A stretch of DNA of 59,936 nt from Thermoplasmatota archaeon (GTDB taxonomy: Archaea > Thermoplasmatota > E2 > DHVEG-1 > B18-G2): positions 1 through 59,936 of the forward strand of contig JAPDJO010000034.1 of the NCBI GenBank assembly GCA_029259115.1, given 5' to 3'. Positions 42,542 to 52,520 of this stretch are shown one piece after another. Under the pieces are notes generated by a model. It did no database searches. It saw only the letters and a list, made by a program, of their open reading frames with translations, and was not told the DNA's origin. Numbering within the stretch: the stretch's first letter is position 1; each line of letters begins with the position of its first letter. The translations under genes were made by a program, and so were the position numbers.

Positions 42542-43975
42542 TTATAGGCAGAGCCATGTGAAATTTAATCTCTCTTCAGCCAGAATGCCTATATCCGGAT
42601 CTTCCGCAACTATTCTTAGTTCATGAGATTCCCATATGGATCTGCTTTTGATTTCGCATGAGAGGGGTTTGCTATAGATAACTTTCTTGAGATCTCCATC
42701 TATGTAGATGAGGAATCTGATGTTTTTCTCCAGATTATCAGCACTAAAAGATAATCTCAACTTGCCAATAACTATTGTTGTTTTAGATTTTAGATTAAGT
42801 TCTCTCTCAAATAGATATATGCGATCCTCCCTAGGTACTTTAATAGATATGTTTACCACATACGGGACTACCAAGAAAGAAAATTCTCCAGATGAGTTGA
42901 TATTTCCATAGATATCCTCAGCATATATATTGCATCTGTACAAACCCTGTTGGATGTAACTTTCATTCAAGAAGTAAGTGTTAGAGCTAGATTTTTCCAT
43001 GGAATAGTTTACAGCAGTTCCATTTGGATATGTAATTCTAATCCATACATCCTCAATACCTGATAGATCTGAGACATTGCAAGTGATATTGTTTGATCTG
43101 CCTTGTTTTATTGTTTCCTGGAAACTCTTTATAACTATTTTTGGTCCATCTATATCCTCGCTTTCGTTGTTGCTGGAATTATCACAATCTGAATAGTTCA
43201 TCAAGTGTAAATATGCAGAAAACGAGAAATTCTCGAAATTTAGATTATCTATCACTAATTTTTCGATCATCTGTGCATTGGATGAATAAAGGAAGTGAAA
43301 GGATATGTTCTCTGAGCTAACAGATAGGTTTGCTATTCTGTCATCATCTGCATCCTTTATCTCTTTACATATTATAGTTACAGGAGAGGAGATGTTATAA
43401 GATTCAGATATTTCACCTTCATATACTGAGAAATCAAAGCCTCCGTCAATAGTAATATTGAGATCTTCTATGTCCCATGTCTTGTTTTGATAGAGAGGAA
43501 AATCTATTATGTGAAGATATGGGGAGAAAGTTACGTTTATATTCATATAGAATGGAAACACAGAGAAAAGCCCCTTCTTTGCATATCCTTCGACGGCGAG
43601 ATCACGAACTCTACGAATATCAGATTGATTGCATGTCTCTACTAAACCACTGATTTTGCAATGCTTGATTTCAAATTCTCCATATCCTTCTATCTCGCCT
43701 GTTCCGACCAATTCTCCCTGAAACAATAGAGTGTCGTTATTTATGACCGATAGACTTAGATTACTGCATTTCACATCTAAATATCCGAGATCTTTTTCCG
43801 AGATATACAATGAAATACTATAATTCCAGAGAGCATTTGTACACCAGTCTGGTCTATCTATGTATATTTCATCTCCCTCATCTATTGCGATAACACTGTT
43901 TGCAGATGACAAAATAAAGGTAAGGGAAAAGAGGATAGAAAGGCAAATTTTCACTGGTGCCATTTTCCTTGCCAT
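42542..43975 (-). CDS. Secreted Ig-like surface protein, companion of the giant subtilase
   Basis: A 477-residue secreted protein. ATG 43975 (MARKMAPVKICLSILFSL) gives a signal peptide; ATG 43963 is an alternative. The middle is beta-rich with no clear family. The C-terminal about 180 residues repeat two modules also found at the end of the giant protein: an Ig-like unit (SDLSGIEDVWIRITYPNGTAVNYSM) and a last unit with TIVIGKLRLSFS and ELRIVAEDPD. It starts four bases after the giant gene's stop, so the two are one transcript. Confidence 0.78.
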   Translation of the reverse strand: MARKMAPVKICLSILFSLTFILSSANSVIAIDEGDEIYIDRPDWCTNALWNYSISLYISEKDLGYLDVKCSNLSLSVINNDTLLFQGELVGTGEIEGYGEFEIKHCKISGLVETCNQSDIRRVRDLAVEGYAKKGLFSVFPFYMNINVTFSPYLHIIDFPLYQNKTWDIEDLNITIDGGFDFSVYEGEISESYNISSPVTIICKEIKDADDDRIANLSVSSENISFHFLYSSNAQMIEKLVIDNLNFENFSFSAYLHLMNYSDCDNSSNNESEDIDGPKIVIKSFQETIKQGRSNNITCNVSDLSGIEDVWIRITYPNGTAVNYSMEKSSSNTYFLNESYIQQGLYRCNIYAEDIYGNINSSGEFSFLVVPYVVNISIKVPREDRIYLFERELNLKSKTTIVIGKLRLSFSADNLEKNIRFLIYIDGDLKKVIYSKPLSCEIKSRSIWESHELRIVAEDPDIGILAEERLNFTWLCL

Positions 43976-43979
43976 CTTC

Positions 43980-46900
43980 TTACTTGCTGAATATTCCAAG
44001 ATTGAATATTCTTGCTTGCACAGAGTACTCTGCAGTATGCCCATACTCGTCTTCTGCTACAACCCTTATTGTACACTTTCTTCCAAACATTCTTTCGTTG
44101 AACGTCCACATATATGGTGGATTCTCTATTTTTGCTTTTAACTCATCGTTGATATAGAAGTAAACAGTTACATTGCCTATTCCGTCCTCGATCTCTGCAG
44201 ACAAGGTTATCTTACCTATTATTATTGTCATCTTTGGTCGAAACAATTTAAGATATCTATTATTGAAGTAGAGCCCTTTCTCGACAGGTTTCTTCAACTT
44301 TACGCTCATATTCACTTCCACTATCCTGAAGGTAAAGACAGAGGATTGGGCAAGATTGCCGCTCGTATCGTTTGCGAATATAGTAAAGCTGTAGTTGCCT
44401 AGTATAGAATAAGTATCATTGGTGTAGTACATATCCCCAATTTTACTCATCTTGATTTCTACAGAATGACCAAATGGATCTGTTAAGTTTATCCACACAT
44501 CACTGACTTCTATGTTGTCTTGTACAATGCAGGATATGTTTACATATTCTCCTACATCCTGCACATCGGGAGTGATTGATATATCTGATATGACGGGCTT
44601 ATCGTCATCTGTTATTTCCACCTCTTTTTCTAACGTTCTGTTCCAGTTGCCATAGCTATCAACGGCAGAGATGATGTAATGCAGGGATTGCAATGTATCT
44701 GCTATGGTAATCTCCTTCGTCCACCAGTTTCCGGCGATATTATTCATGCTCTCATTGAGGTGTGTACCATTTCCATACCAATATTCAACGTAGACGCTAC
44801 TTATCTCTGCAGTATTTGTTACAGTTGCATTAAATGTGAAGAAATCTCCAGTCGTTGCACTAGATGGAGTGTTATCAACTATTGTTGGAGGTGTGACATC
44901 TATTATCTCAAAACCATACTCGCTTGAAACATTCGAGTTGTTGCTTGTATCGACTGCCCAAATAGTAAAGCTGTAAGTACCAAGCAAACCATAGCTCTGA
45001 TTTAGATAGTATTCGTTACTACCCAACTTATTCATAGACAGATTCTGATAACTTCCATCTGGATAACTTATGTTTATCTTAACTTCCTGAACAGCAACGT
45101 TATCTTCTACATTACACGATATGTTGACAAAGCCTCCTAGAGCTTGAATACTGGGATCCACTGTTACATTCGATATGGTTGGCTTTTCAATGTCCTTCTC
45201 ATACACTGTTACATTTAGGGAGAAAGTATCGGATAGACCCTTGTCATCTATTACAGTCAGGCTTACCATGTAAACTCCTGGGTCAGAATACACATGACTC
45301 GGGTTCTGCTCATTGCTTGTATTCCCATCTCCAAAGTCCCACTGCCATGTTACAACATCTCCATCTATATCCATGGATTCATCTGTAAAGTCTATGGTAT
45401 CTCCGTTGTATGGATTGCTTGGGGTATAGGAAAAGTTTGCGAGAGGAGGTATCTTTCCATATTCAAACATAAGAGGATAGAAATCTTTGTTGTCATCTCC
45501 AGAGATGTTGTATGGTATATCTCCTAGGTTATCACTGCCAGGTATGTTCTGTTCAACACCTCTATAGATATCTTCACCATCATAGTCACTCCAGTAGTTG
45601 CCACCATATGGATAGGTAAGATTCCATATGTTATTCCAGTTATCAATTGCTTGAGCAGTGTTGTTTATGAAGTTGTTATGGTAGATAATGTTGTTATTGC
45701 TATCAACGCCTGGAGAGACTGATATATTCAGTTCTGGAATTGGAGTTAAAGGAATAAATATCCCTATGGAGACATTTTCGATCCTGTTTTGGTATACCTC
45801 ATTTCCAGAGCTGTACCAGAGAGAAATACTACAAGCTCGTCCATTCTTAATTAAATTATTTCTGATTGTGTGATCGCCACTCTCAGAAAATACGGTTATA
45901 TCTATATCTTGCTCTGTGGAATTTCTTATCCATCTAGCGTCTATATTTGGATTTGTTATTAGGATACCGTTGCTGTATACATCAATTCCTGAAGGAAGCT
46001 CGTGAGATAGATTTAGTATAATGTTATTTTCTATATCGACATGTTTACCTCCAGCTATAAGTATTCCTGAGGATAGATTACCTATAGAGAAACCCACGTT
46101 TTCGATTCTGTTGTCGCTTATATCTGCATCTTTGTTACTTCCACAGATTGTAATATTCGCCTGTCCTGTAAAGTTTGATACAGCAAAATCATAGTGGAGA
46201 GATTCTATACCACTATAAGATATTCCAATTGCTCTGATATTTCGTATTCTGTTATCAGAAATTTCAACAGAACCATTGGATACAGTAACAATACCTATAG
46301 ATGTATTCATAACCCTGTTGTTGTTGATTCTGGAATTTGAGATTGGATCAGCAAAGGAAATATCCAATTTGAAGTTGTCGCGTATCAAATCTGCCTCTGT
46401 ATATACATTTTCAATAGAGATTGAAAGCACTCCAATGCCTTCATTTGGATACACCGTGTTATTCTCTATGATAGTATTACTAAAGATAGCGGCTATAGAC
46501 CATTGGCAACTTGGGAAGTTTTTAATTGCACCTAGTACGTTATCGGATACTTTACATAGAGATGTTTTTCCTACTATGTTCGCTTGAACATACGCCTTTT
46601 TTACATCGAGAGGCAAATCGGGATCAGTCCTTATTACACCTGTTGAGTTAAATTCTAGGTATAGTATGTCAAAGGAGAGGGCTGTTATCCCGTCTATATG
46701 CAAATCCATTATTTCATTCCCTTTAACTTCGATATCTCCTCCTGATATAGACAAGATACCATGAGATACGTTGTACATAGTGTTTTTACTGATCTCACGA
46801 TCCGCACTTCCACTTTTTATTTCCACTTCTACAGACTGTTCAAACGTTTTGCCCTCCACTTCTGTCTCGAAGTTGATATTTATATGATCTAAAGAGATAT

Positions 46901-49900
46901 CTATTATACCTGCTGAATCTCCAATACCACTTATACGATTATTTTTGACATACACTGCAGAATTTGATAAAATCATCGTTCCAAGTATTTCGTTCCCTGG
47001 TAGTGATTTTATATTGGCGTCATGTATTGATACGTTGTGATGAGAGAACGTTATTTCCACTCTTCCATTTGTATTGAAACTATCCATTAATTTAGAAATC
47101 ACATTTATAGACTCTGGAGAGAGCACCACTATTCCTATAGAAGAATTATCTGCATTAAATTCCGCCACCTCTACAGAAGAGTCTGAGATAACAATACTAC
47201 CGATGGATACATTGCTCACACAGTTATTAAGTAGAGTTTGCTTACCCTTTCCAAATACTATCTTCGAGGATAGATCGGTATTAGGATCGATACTCATGTA
47301 AATACTGCTAATAGATATGTCTGCGATGCCGGCAACAAGTAGCGAATGAGAAGTTATAGTGTTATCTATTATGTTATTTTCTGCTGGTGAAATGATCACT
47401 ATGCCTGCTGCATACATCTCTCTCATGGAATTTCCTATTATTGTGTTTCTCCCTTCATTGAATTCGATCCCGACGGTGAGAGAGCTACCGTTGAATTCTA
47501 AGTCAACATCATCTATGTCAATTATGGCAACTCCAATACCTGCTCCAGAGATATTATTGTCAATTATGACTGTATCTCTTCCTGCCATGGAAATAACTCC
47601 AAAACCAATCTCTGTGAAATTAGAATCAGCTATTGTTGTATCTCTGGACTTTATGCTAAGTATACCAATGTTAGCATACGATATATTGGTATCGTAAACA
47701 CTACAGTTAATTGAATCAAAAATCTCTACCGCGGATACAAAGATGTTTGATATATTCAGATTCCTTACTGCTATATCTGAACAGTTAACCAGTATCACCT
47801 GTCCACCTTCTTCAATCGTTTTCCCGCTTTCATCTTCGAGATAGATGAGATCCTTCCCATTTATACTATTATTCTCGACACGATTGTTGTATGAATTGTA
47901 TACAAACATCCCTCCGTTGCTTATACTATTATTTTCAACCACATTCGATGAGGAATCTATGAAGAAGATACCACTTAGAGTATTATTTTTTATTTCATTT
48001 TTGTCTGAGCACACCAGACAAATCACGCCAGCATCAGTGTTGTTTATTATTTTTAATCTTGTGTCTCTAGATTGAAGATCGAAAGAATCCGTCAGTGCAG
48101 ATATATTTAACTCATACAACCCTTGAGATAATTTCTCTATATCTAGCGGTATTGAAATTACACTAAAATCATACCTTTCGAATATACTGTCTTTTATAGT
48201 TACATTGGTTGAATTGGCTATAAATACATTAACCAGAGCCCATTTGCTGAGTTTACATCCCGATACCTCTACATTGCTGACTTTATCCAAGACAACATCG
48301 AGGTACGGAAAATGTAAAGTCAAACCATGTAGTTCAACACCACTGGCAGAGATATAGAACATCCCCTCCCCATATACCTCAACACCATCTCTACTTTCAC
48401 CTATTATGTCTACATCTCTATCAATCAATATAAGATTCTCATTATAACTACCGTTGTATACAAATACGACATCTCCATCACCCGACTCTAAGATTGCATC
48501 TTGGATAGATGTAAAGTTGCTTGGACCGGATCCTCCAACATACCAGACATTCTGAACGTTATTTACAGTCAAAATTATCATATCTGTGTACACTTTACTA
48601 TGGTTATCAATAACCTCGAGTTTTATCGTGTAGAGTCCATCGTCTACGCTCGTGGTATTCCAACTTGCTAGAACTCCGTTCACAACTTGAGATGAGGAAC
48701 TATAAAACTCATGCCATGTTGCTGGATATACTCCCTTTCCATAGTACAGATGATATGTTGAGAATTCGGGCCCAAATGCAGATCCCCTTATATCTATTAC
48801 ACCAGAAACTATAGCTCCACTGATATCCTTATCTAGAGAGGTAACTATCCCAGTTAGTCTGTCTAGAGAGTTATTCACATTAAGTCTACCTATACCTATA
48901 TATCTGTAACCGTAAGTTGTTACTGGTTCAGCTCCGGATTTGAGAGCTGTCAGTATTTCATCTCTTGTAGCGTCTGGCTTCTCAGACAACATCAAAGCTA
49001 TAGTTCCCGCAACTAAAGGAGCAGAGGCTGATGTTCCACTTTCATAGTTATATCCTCCATTGGTCCAGGTACTCACTATACCTTCTCCTGGCGCAGATAT
49101 ATCGATCCATTCTCCCCAATTTGAGAAGCTTGTTATTTCATCGTTACTATCGGTTGCTGCAACCGCTATAACACTAGGATATGCAGCAGGATAAATCTTT
49201 AACCTGTTTCCAAAGTTTCCAGCAGCTGCAACAACTATGGTTCCTTTAGTTTCAGCATAAGAGATAGCGTCCTTTATCAATTTTGAATCTACAGGAGCTC
49301 CCCAGCTTAAAATTATAACATCTGCTCCATTGTCTGCTGCATAGATAATACCTTTGGCAAGAATGCTTGCAAAAGATACAGGTAGATAGTCAAAGCATTT
49401 TACAGGCATGATCTTACAGTGCCAATTTAACCCAGCAATACCCTTACTGTTGTTTCCTATCGCACCGACCATACCAGCACACCAGGTTCCATGACCGAGA
49501 TTATCAGTTACGTTATTATTGTCAAGAACAAAGTTCCATCCCATCACATCATCTATGTAGCCATTATGATCATCATCAATTCCATTATCTGGTATCTCTC
49601 CAGAATTTATCCAAACGTTGGCAGAAAGATCTTCATGAGTATAATCTATTCCACTATCTACGATTGCTACAATTATGTTGTCACTTCCTGTTGTAGTGCG
49701 CCATGCTTCAGGAGCATCGATATCGTGATCCGATGAGTTATTCAGATACCATTGCTCTGAAAACATAGGATCATTTGGATAGACAGGATAACTGAACAAT
49801 CTGAATTGATAATCAGGCTCCACATATTCTACGTTGGGATTATCTTTCAGTAGACCTATAATGCTGTAGAGATTTATACTGCTGGGAAGAGAGACAACAA

Positions 49901-50462
49901 ATACCTTTCCAAAGTTCGAGCTTCCAAAACTAGTTACAGTAAAATTCGTTGTTTTTTCACTTGAGATTGCAGATAAAGTACTAAATGATGTTAGCACATC
50001 ACCTATATAGCCTTTTATGTCTATCTTGGCATGAGGGTTTTTTACCTTTATAATCAATCTTGAGAAATTCCTTTTTCCTTCAAAGAGGGCAATCTTTCTG
50101 TTTTCCGAGCTGGGCAGAGATAGAGGAAGGTCTCTAAGTCTACTAATTAAGTTGCTTATTTTAATTTTTGATAAATTATCTTTAATGTTTTTATTTAGAT
50201 AAGGTATAAACTTAAAAATATCTTCTATAGAGAACCTCCCTAGACCAATTTTCTGTAAATCGTCAGGCTTTATATCAACAGATATTGCGTTTCTGATCAT
50301 CATGTCATTTAGGAAGGAAATCTCACTATTCCGAAGGTCTAGATCAATATCTTTTATACCCTTGGCTTTGCCTTCGATTGCTATGCTTGACCCAACTCCA
50401 GCTAAGCTGGATAGAGTGATTGCCAGAAATAGCATGATACTTACCAATCTATTTTTTCTCAT
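43980..50462 (-). CDS. Giant secreted subtilase with beta-helix, PKD and Ig-like domains
   Basis: A 2160-residue secreted protein. Signal peptide at residues 1-28, then a propeptide. The S8 peptidase domain (about 240-540) has an intact triad: Asp269 (VDSGIDYTHEDL), His324 (LGHGTWCAG) and Ser478 (GTSASAPL), with oxyanion Asn416 (AAAGN). From about 640 to 1640 comes a very long parallel beta-helix of NosD/CASH type, ending with GGNYWSDYDGEDIY and PGSDNLGDIPYNISGD. A PKD domain follows (about 1670-1755), then three Ig-like repeats (about 1760-2045) and a final module. No sortase or PGF-type tail or C-terminal helix is seen, so anchoring is unclear. Its TATA (TTTATATAC) lies about 45 bases upstream of the start. 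Confidence 0.92.
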   Translation of the reverse strand: MRKNRLVSIMLFLAITLSSLAGVGSSIAIEGKAKGIKDIDLDLRNSEISFLNDMMIRNAISVDIKPDDLQKIGLGRFSIEDIFKFIPYLNKNIKDNLSKIKISNLISRLRDLPLSLPSSENRKIALFEGKRNFSRLIIKVKNPHAKIDIKGYIGDVLTSFSTLSAISSEKTTNFTVTSFGSSNFGKVFVVSLPSSINLYSIIGLLKDNPNVEYVEPDYQFRLFSYPVYPNDPMFSEQWYLNNSSDHDIDAPEAWRTTTGSDNIIVAIVDSGIDYTHEDLSANVWINSGEIPDNGIDDDHNGYIDDVMGWNFVLDNNNVTDNLGHGTWCAGMVGAIGNNSKGIAGLNWHCKIMPVKCFDYLPVSFASILAKGIIYAADNGADVIILSWGAPVDSKLIKDAISYAETKGTIVVAAAGNFGNRLKIYPAAYPSVIAVAATDSNDEITSFSNWGEWIDISAPGEGIVSTWTNGGYNYESGTSASAPLVAGTIALMLSEKPDATRDEILTALKSGAEPVTTYGYRYIGIGRLNVNNSLDRLTGIVTSLDKDISGAIVSGVIDIRGSAFGPEFSTYHLYYGKGVYPATWHEFYSSSSQVVNGVLASWNTTSVDDGLYTIKLEVIDNHSKVYTDMIILTVNNVQNVWYVGGSGPSNFTSIQDAILESGDGDVVFVYNGSYNENLILIDRDVDIIGESRDGVEVYGEGMFYISASGVELHGLTLHFPYLDVVLDKVSNVEVSGCKLSKWALVNVFIANSTNVTIKDSIFERYDFSVISIPLDIEKLSQGLYELNISALTDSFDLQSRDTRLKIINNTDAGVICLVCSDKNEIKNNTLSGIFFIDSSSNVVENNSISNGGMFVYNSYNNRVENNSINGKDLIYLEDESGKTIEEGGQVILVNCSDIAVRNLNISNIFVSAVEIFDSINCSVYDTNISYANIGILSIKSRDTTIADSNFTEIGFGVISMAGRDTVIIDNNISGAGIGVAIIDIDDVDLEFNGSSLTVGIEFNEGRNTIIGNSMREMYAAGIVIISPAENNIIDNTITSHSLLVAGIADISISSIYMSIDPNTDLSSKIVFGKGKQTLLNNCVSNVSIGSIVISDSSVEVAEFNADNSSIGIVVLSPESINVISKLMDSFNTNGRVEITFSHHNVSIHDANIKSLPGNEILGTMILSNSAVYVKNNRISGIGDSAGIIDISLDHININFETEVEGKTFEQSVEVEIKSGSADREISKNTMYNVSHGILSISGGDIEVKGNEIMDLHIDGITALSFDILYLEFNSTGVIRTDPDLPLDVKKAYVQANIVGKTSLCKVSDNVLGAIKNFPSCQWSIAAIFSNTIIENNTVYPNEGIGVLSISIENVYTEADLIRDNFKLDISFADPISNSRINNNRVMNTSIGIVTVSNGSVEISDNRIRNIRAIGISYSGIESLHYDFAVSNFTGQANITICGSNKDADISDNRIENVGFSIGNLSSGILIAGGKHVDIENNIILNLSHELPSGIDVYSNGILITNPNIDARWIRNSTEQDIDITVFSESGDHTIRNNLIKNGRACSISLWYSSGNEVYQNRIENVSIGIFIPLTPIPELNISVSPGVDSNNNIIYHNNFINNTAQAIDNWNNIWNLTYPYGGNYWSDYDGEDIYRGVEQNIPGSDNLGDIPYNISGDDNKDFYPLMFEYGKIPPLANFSYTPSNPYNGDTIDFTDESMDIDGDVVTWQWDFGDGNTSNEQNPSHVYSDPGVYMVSLTVIDDKGLSDTFSLNVTVYEKDIEKPTISNVTVDPSIQALGGFVNISCNVEDNVAVQEVKINISYPDGSYQNLSMNKLGSNEYYLNQSYGLLGTYSFTIWAVDTSNNSNVSSEYGFEIIDVTPPTIVDNTPSSATTGDFFTFNATVTNTAEISSVYVEYWYGNGTHLNESMNNIAGNWWTKEITIADTLQSLHYIISAVDSYGNWNRTLEKEVEITDDDKPVISDISITPDVQDVGEYVNISCIVQDNIEVSDVWINLTDPFGHSVEIKMSKIGDMYYTNDTYSILGNYSFTIFANDTSGNLAQSSVFTFRIVEVNMSVKLKKPVEKGLYFNNRYLKLFRPKMTIIIGKITLSAEIEDGIGNVTVYFYINDELKAKIENPPYMWTFNERMFGRKCTIRVVAEDEYGHTAEYSVQARIFNLGIFSK

Positions 50463-50577
50463 TTATTCACACCGTCCTAAAGTTTTTTAATTTTTTATAA
50501 TTATGTTGTATATAAATTTTGTGTCACAAATCTACTTACCTACGACTTTTTATACTTTCAAATTTTACTCATCCCGA

Positions 50578-51681
50578 ATGAAAAAGATCAAAAAATGGCT
50601 CAAAGGGAGCATATATACAGAGCCCCTCTCTTCAGGTTGTAAGCTATGTGCGAAAGGTTCGAAGCTTGTTTTGCTTGTTACCGGCTTATGTCCTGCCTCC
50701 TGCTTTTATTGTCCACTCAGTGAGAAGAAGAAAGGTAAAGACGTTATCTATGCTGACGAATGGAAACTAGAGAATGAGAGAGATACGGATAAAATTTTAA
50801 AGGAGGCAGAACTCATAGAAGCAGAAGGCGCAGGGATAACAGGAGGCGATCCTCTAATTGTATGGAAGAGGACAAGGGACTACATATCGCTCTTGAAGGA
50901 AAATTTTGGGGAAGATTTCCACATACACCTCTACACCTCTGGATTTAAGGAGTTCGAGCATATTCCTGATTTGGTTTCTGCTGGATTGGATGAAATAAGA
51001 TTCCATCCCATGCCGATCTACTGGAAAGATATGGAAAGATCGCCAATAAAGAAGGCTATAGAAATATCCTTGGGAGAAGATGTTGATGTTGCTATTGAGA
51101 TACCTGCCATACCTGGCATGAGAGAAGAGATAGTTGATCTTATAAGATGGAGTGATGAGAGAGGAATAAGATGGATAAATCTCAACGAACTAGAGTTTTC
51201 AGAGACGAATGCTGAAAAATTAATAGAAAGAGGCTTCGATGTTAAAGATGAAATTTCGGCAGCCGTGCTGGGAAGCGAAGAGGAAGCGATATCAATAATA
51301 GAAGAGATGGCAAAAGAAAATCTCTCTTTAGGTATACACTACTGCTCATCCTCTTTCAAGGATGCTATTCAACTTAGGAACAGGATAAAGAGAAGGGCAA
51401 AGAATGTTGCAAAGCCATTCGAAATAATAAGCGATGAAGGTCTTTTGATCAAAGGAGTTATAGAGGTTGAATCTAAATCATTTCTGGATATGCTGAGAAG
51501 AAGATACGAAATACCCGAAGACCTTATTCGTTTCGATCTTGAGAAAAGAAGAGTAGAGATCGCGCCCTGGATATTGGAGGAAATAGCAGATGATCTGGCG
51601 AAAGAAAAGATAAAATGCTACATAGTAGAGGAATATCCCACCGCTGACAGGTTAGAAGTGGAGAGAATTCTGTTATCCTAA
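50578..51681 (+). CDS. Radical SAM protein, uncharacterised archaeal type
   Basis: A 367-residue radical SAM protein of a group I associate with COG2108. The cluster motif CPASCFYC (CX3CX2C) is at about residue 38-45 in [19 protein letters not shown]. Two more cysteines before it (CKLCAKG) may bind a further metal. ITGGDPL is the GGEP-like motif for SAM, and EIPAIPG lies in the barrel. ATG 50578 is used because it opens the family sequence MKKIKKW and follows CTTTTTATACTTTC at TATA distance. Its product is not known. Confidence 0.85.
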   Translation: MKKIKKWLKGSIYTEPLSSGCKLCAKGSKLVLLVTGLCPASCFYCPLSEKKKGKDVIYADEWKLENERDTDKILKEAELIEAEGAGITGGDPLIVWKRTRDYISLLKENFGEDFHIHLYTSGFKEFEHIPDLVSAGLDEIRFHPMPIYWKDMERSPIKKAIEISLGEDVDVAIEIPAIPGMREEIVDLIRWSDERGIRWINLNELEFSETNAEKLIERGFDVKDEISAAVLGSEEEAISIIEEMAKENLSLGIHYCSSSFKDAIQLRNRIKRRAKNVAKPFEIISDEGLLIKGVIEVESKSFLDMLRRRYEIPEDLIRFDLEKRRVEIAPWILEEIADDLAKEKIKCYIVEEYPTADRLEVERILLS

Positions 51682-51697
51682 AGATTCTTCTGGAAAC

Positions 51698-51706
51698 CTT
51701 TTTAAA
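51698..51706 (+). promoter_or_regulatory. TATA box of the ribosomal-protein operon
   Basis: CTTTTTAAA lies about 45 bases before rpl7ae, predicting a leader of roughly 20 bases that carries AAGGAGG (51733-51739). The leader is too short for a K-turn, so L7Ae self-repression through its own leader seems unlikely here. Confidence 0.5.
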
Positions 51707-51746
51707 CACATCCTCTATTCCACATTCTACCCAAGGAGGCCTAGAT

Positions 51747-52118
51747 ATGCCGATATATGTTAGGTTTGAGGTGCCAAAAGAACTTGAAGACATGGCCTAT
51801 GAGTTGGTAGAGAAGGCTAGAGAGACCGGAAAGATAAGCAAAGGAACAAATGAGACTACGAAACAAGTAGAGAGAGGTCTAGCTAAATTGGTAATAATGG
51901 CCACAGATGTTTCTCCAGAAGAGATTCTAGCTCACATGCCTCTGCTTTGCGAGGAGAAAGGCGTACCCTATACCTATGTCTCTAGCAAAAAAGAACTGGG
52001 TGCAGCAGCTGGCCTAGAGGTAGCTGCGGCATCTGTAGCTATAGTATCTCCAGGCGAAGCAAAAGATGATCTGGAAAACTTTATAAAGAAATTGGAAGAA
52101 GTAAAGAAGCAGGGTTAG
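51747..52118 (+). CDS. rpl7ae: Ribosomal protein L7Ae
   Basis: A 123-residue K-turn-binding protein of the large subunit. It is also the core protein of archaeal C/D and H/ACA guide RNPs and of RNase [48 protein letters not shown] is the RNA-binding core. It follows AAGGAGG and is first in a six-gene run. The candidate H/ACA RNA at 36.7 kb carries a loop of the kind it binds. Confidence 0.97.
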   Translation: MPIYVRFEVPKELEDMAYELVEKARETGKISKGTNETTKQVERGLAKLVIMATDVSPEEILAHMPLLCEEKGVPYTYVSSKKELGAAAGLEVAAASVAIVSPGEAKDDLENFIKKLEEVKKQG

Positions 52119-52119
52119 T

Positions 52120-52329
52120 ATGGTGGAAGGAACACCCTGTGAGGTTGTTGAAATAATAGGAAGAACGGGAATGGCTGGAGAGGCTACACAAGTTAAGGTT
52201 AGAGTACTTGAGGGCAATGATAAAGGGAAGATAATAACCAGAAATGTTAGAGGTCCTGTCCAGATAGGAGATATACTAATGCTTGCAGAAACTCAGAGAG
52301 AGGCAAAGAAACTCGGTAGATCGAGGTAG
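52120..52329 (+). CDS. rps28e: Ribosomal protein S28e
   Basis: A 69-residue small-subunit protein with an OB-like fold. [59 protein letters not shown] covers nearly the whole family sequence. One base separates it from rpl7ae. Confidence 0.96.
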   Translation: MVEGTPCEVVEIIGRTGMAGEATQVKVRVLEGNDKGKIITRNVRGPVQIGDILMLAETQREAKKLGRSR

Positions 52330-52334
52330 AGATT

Positions 52335-52517
52335 ATGGTGGAGAGAAGGATATGTTCATTTTGTGGAAATGAGATAGAGCCCGGAACAGGAAAGCTCTAC
52401 ATTAGAAAAGACGGAACCATATACCACTTCTGCTCGAGTAAGTGCCAAAAAAATCTTTTAAAACTTAAAAGAGTTCCAAGAAAGGTAAGGTGGACAAGAT
52501 ATTACAAAAAGGTATAG
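52335..52517 (+). CDS. rpl24e: Ribosomal protein L24e
   Basis: A 60-residue large-subunit protein with an intact C2-C2 zinc site, CSFCG near the N-terminus and FCSSKCQ in the middle. The basic C-terminus ([15 protein letters not shown]) contacts rRNA. It follows rps28e by five bases and is followed by larA after three bases. Confidence 0.95.
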   Translation: MVERRICSFCGNEIEPGTGKLYIRKDGTIYHFCSSKCQKNLLKLKRVPRKVRWTRYYKKV

Positions 52518-52520
52518 GTT

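Noticed and set aside
47074..47697. Open frames of 75 and 112 codons antisense to the giant subtilase gene
   Set aside because: They mirror the repetitive beta-helix coding sequence and have no start signals.
51707..51746. K-turn in the rpl7ae leader for self-repression
   Set aside because: The predicted leader is only about 20 bases and has no CTGA/TGATGA pair.
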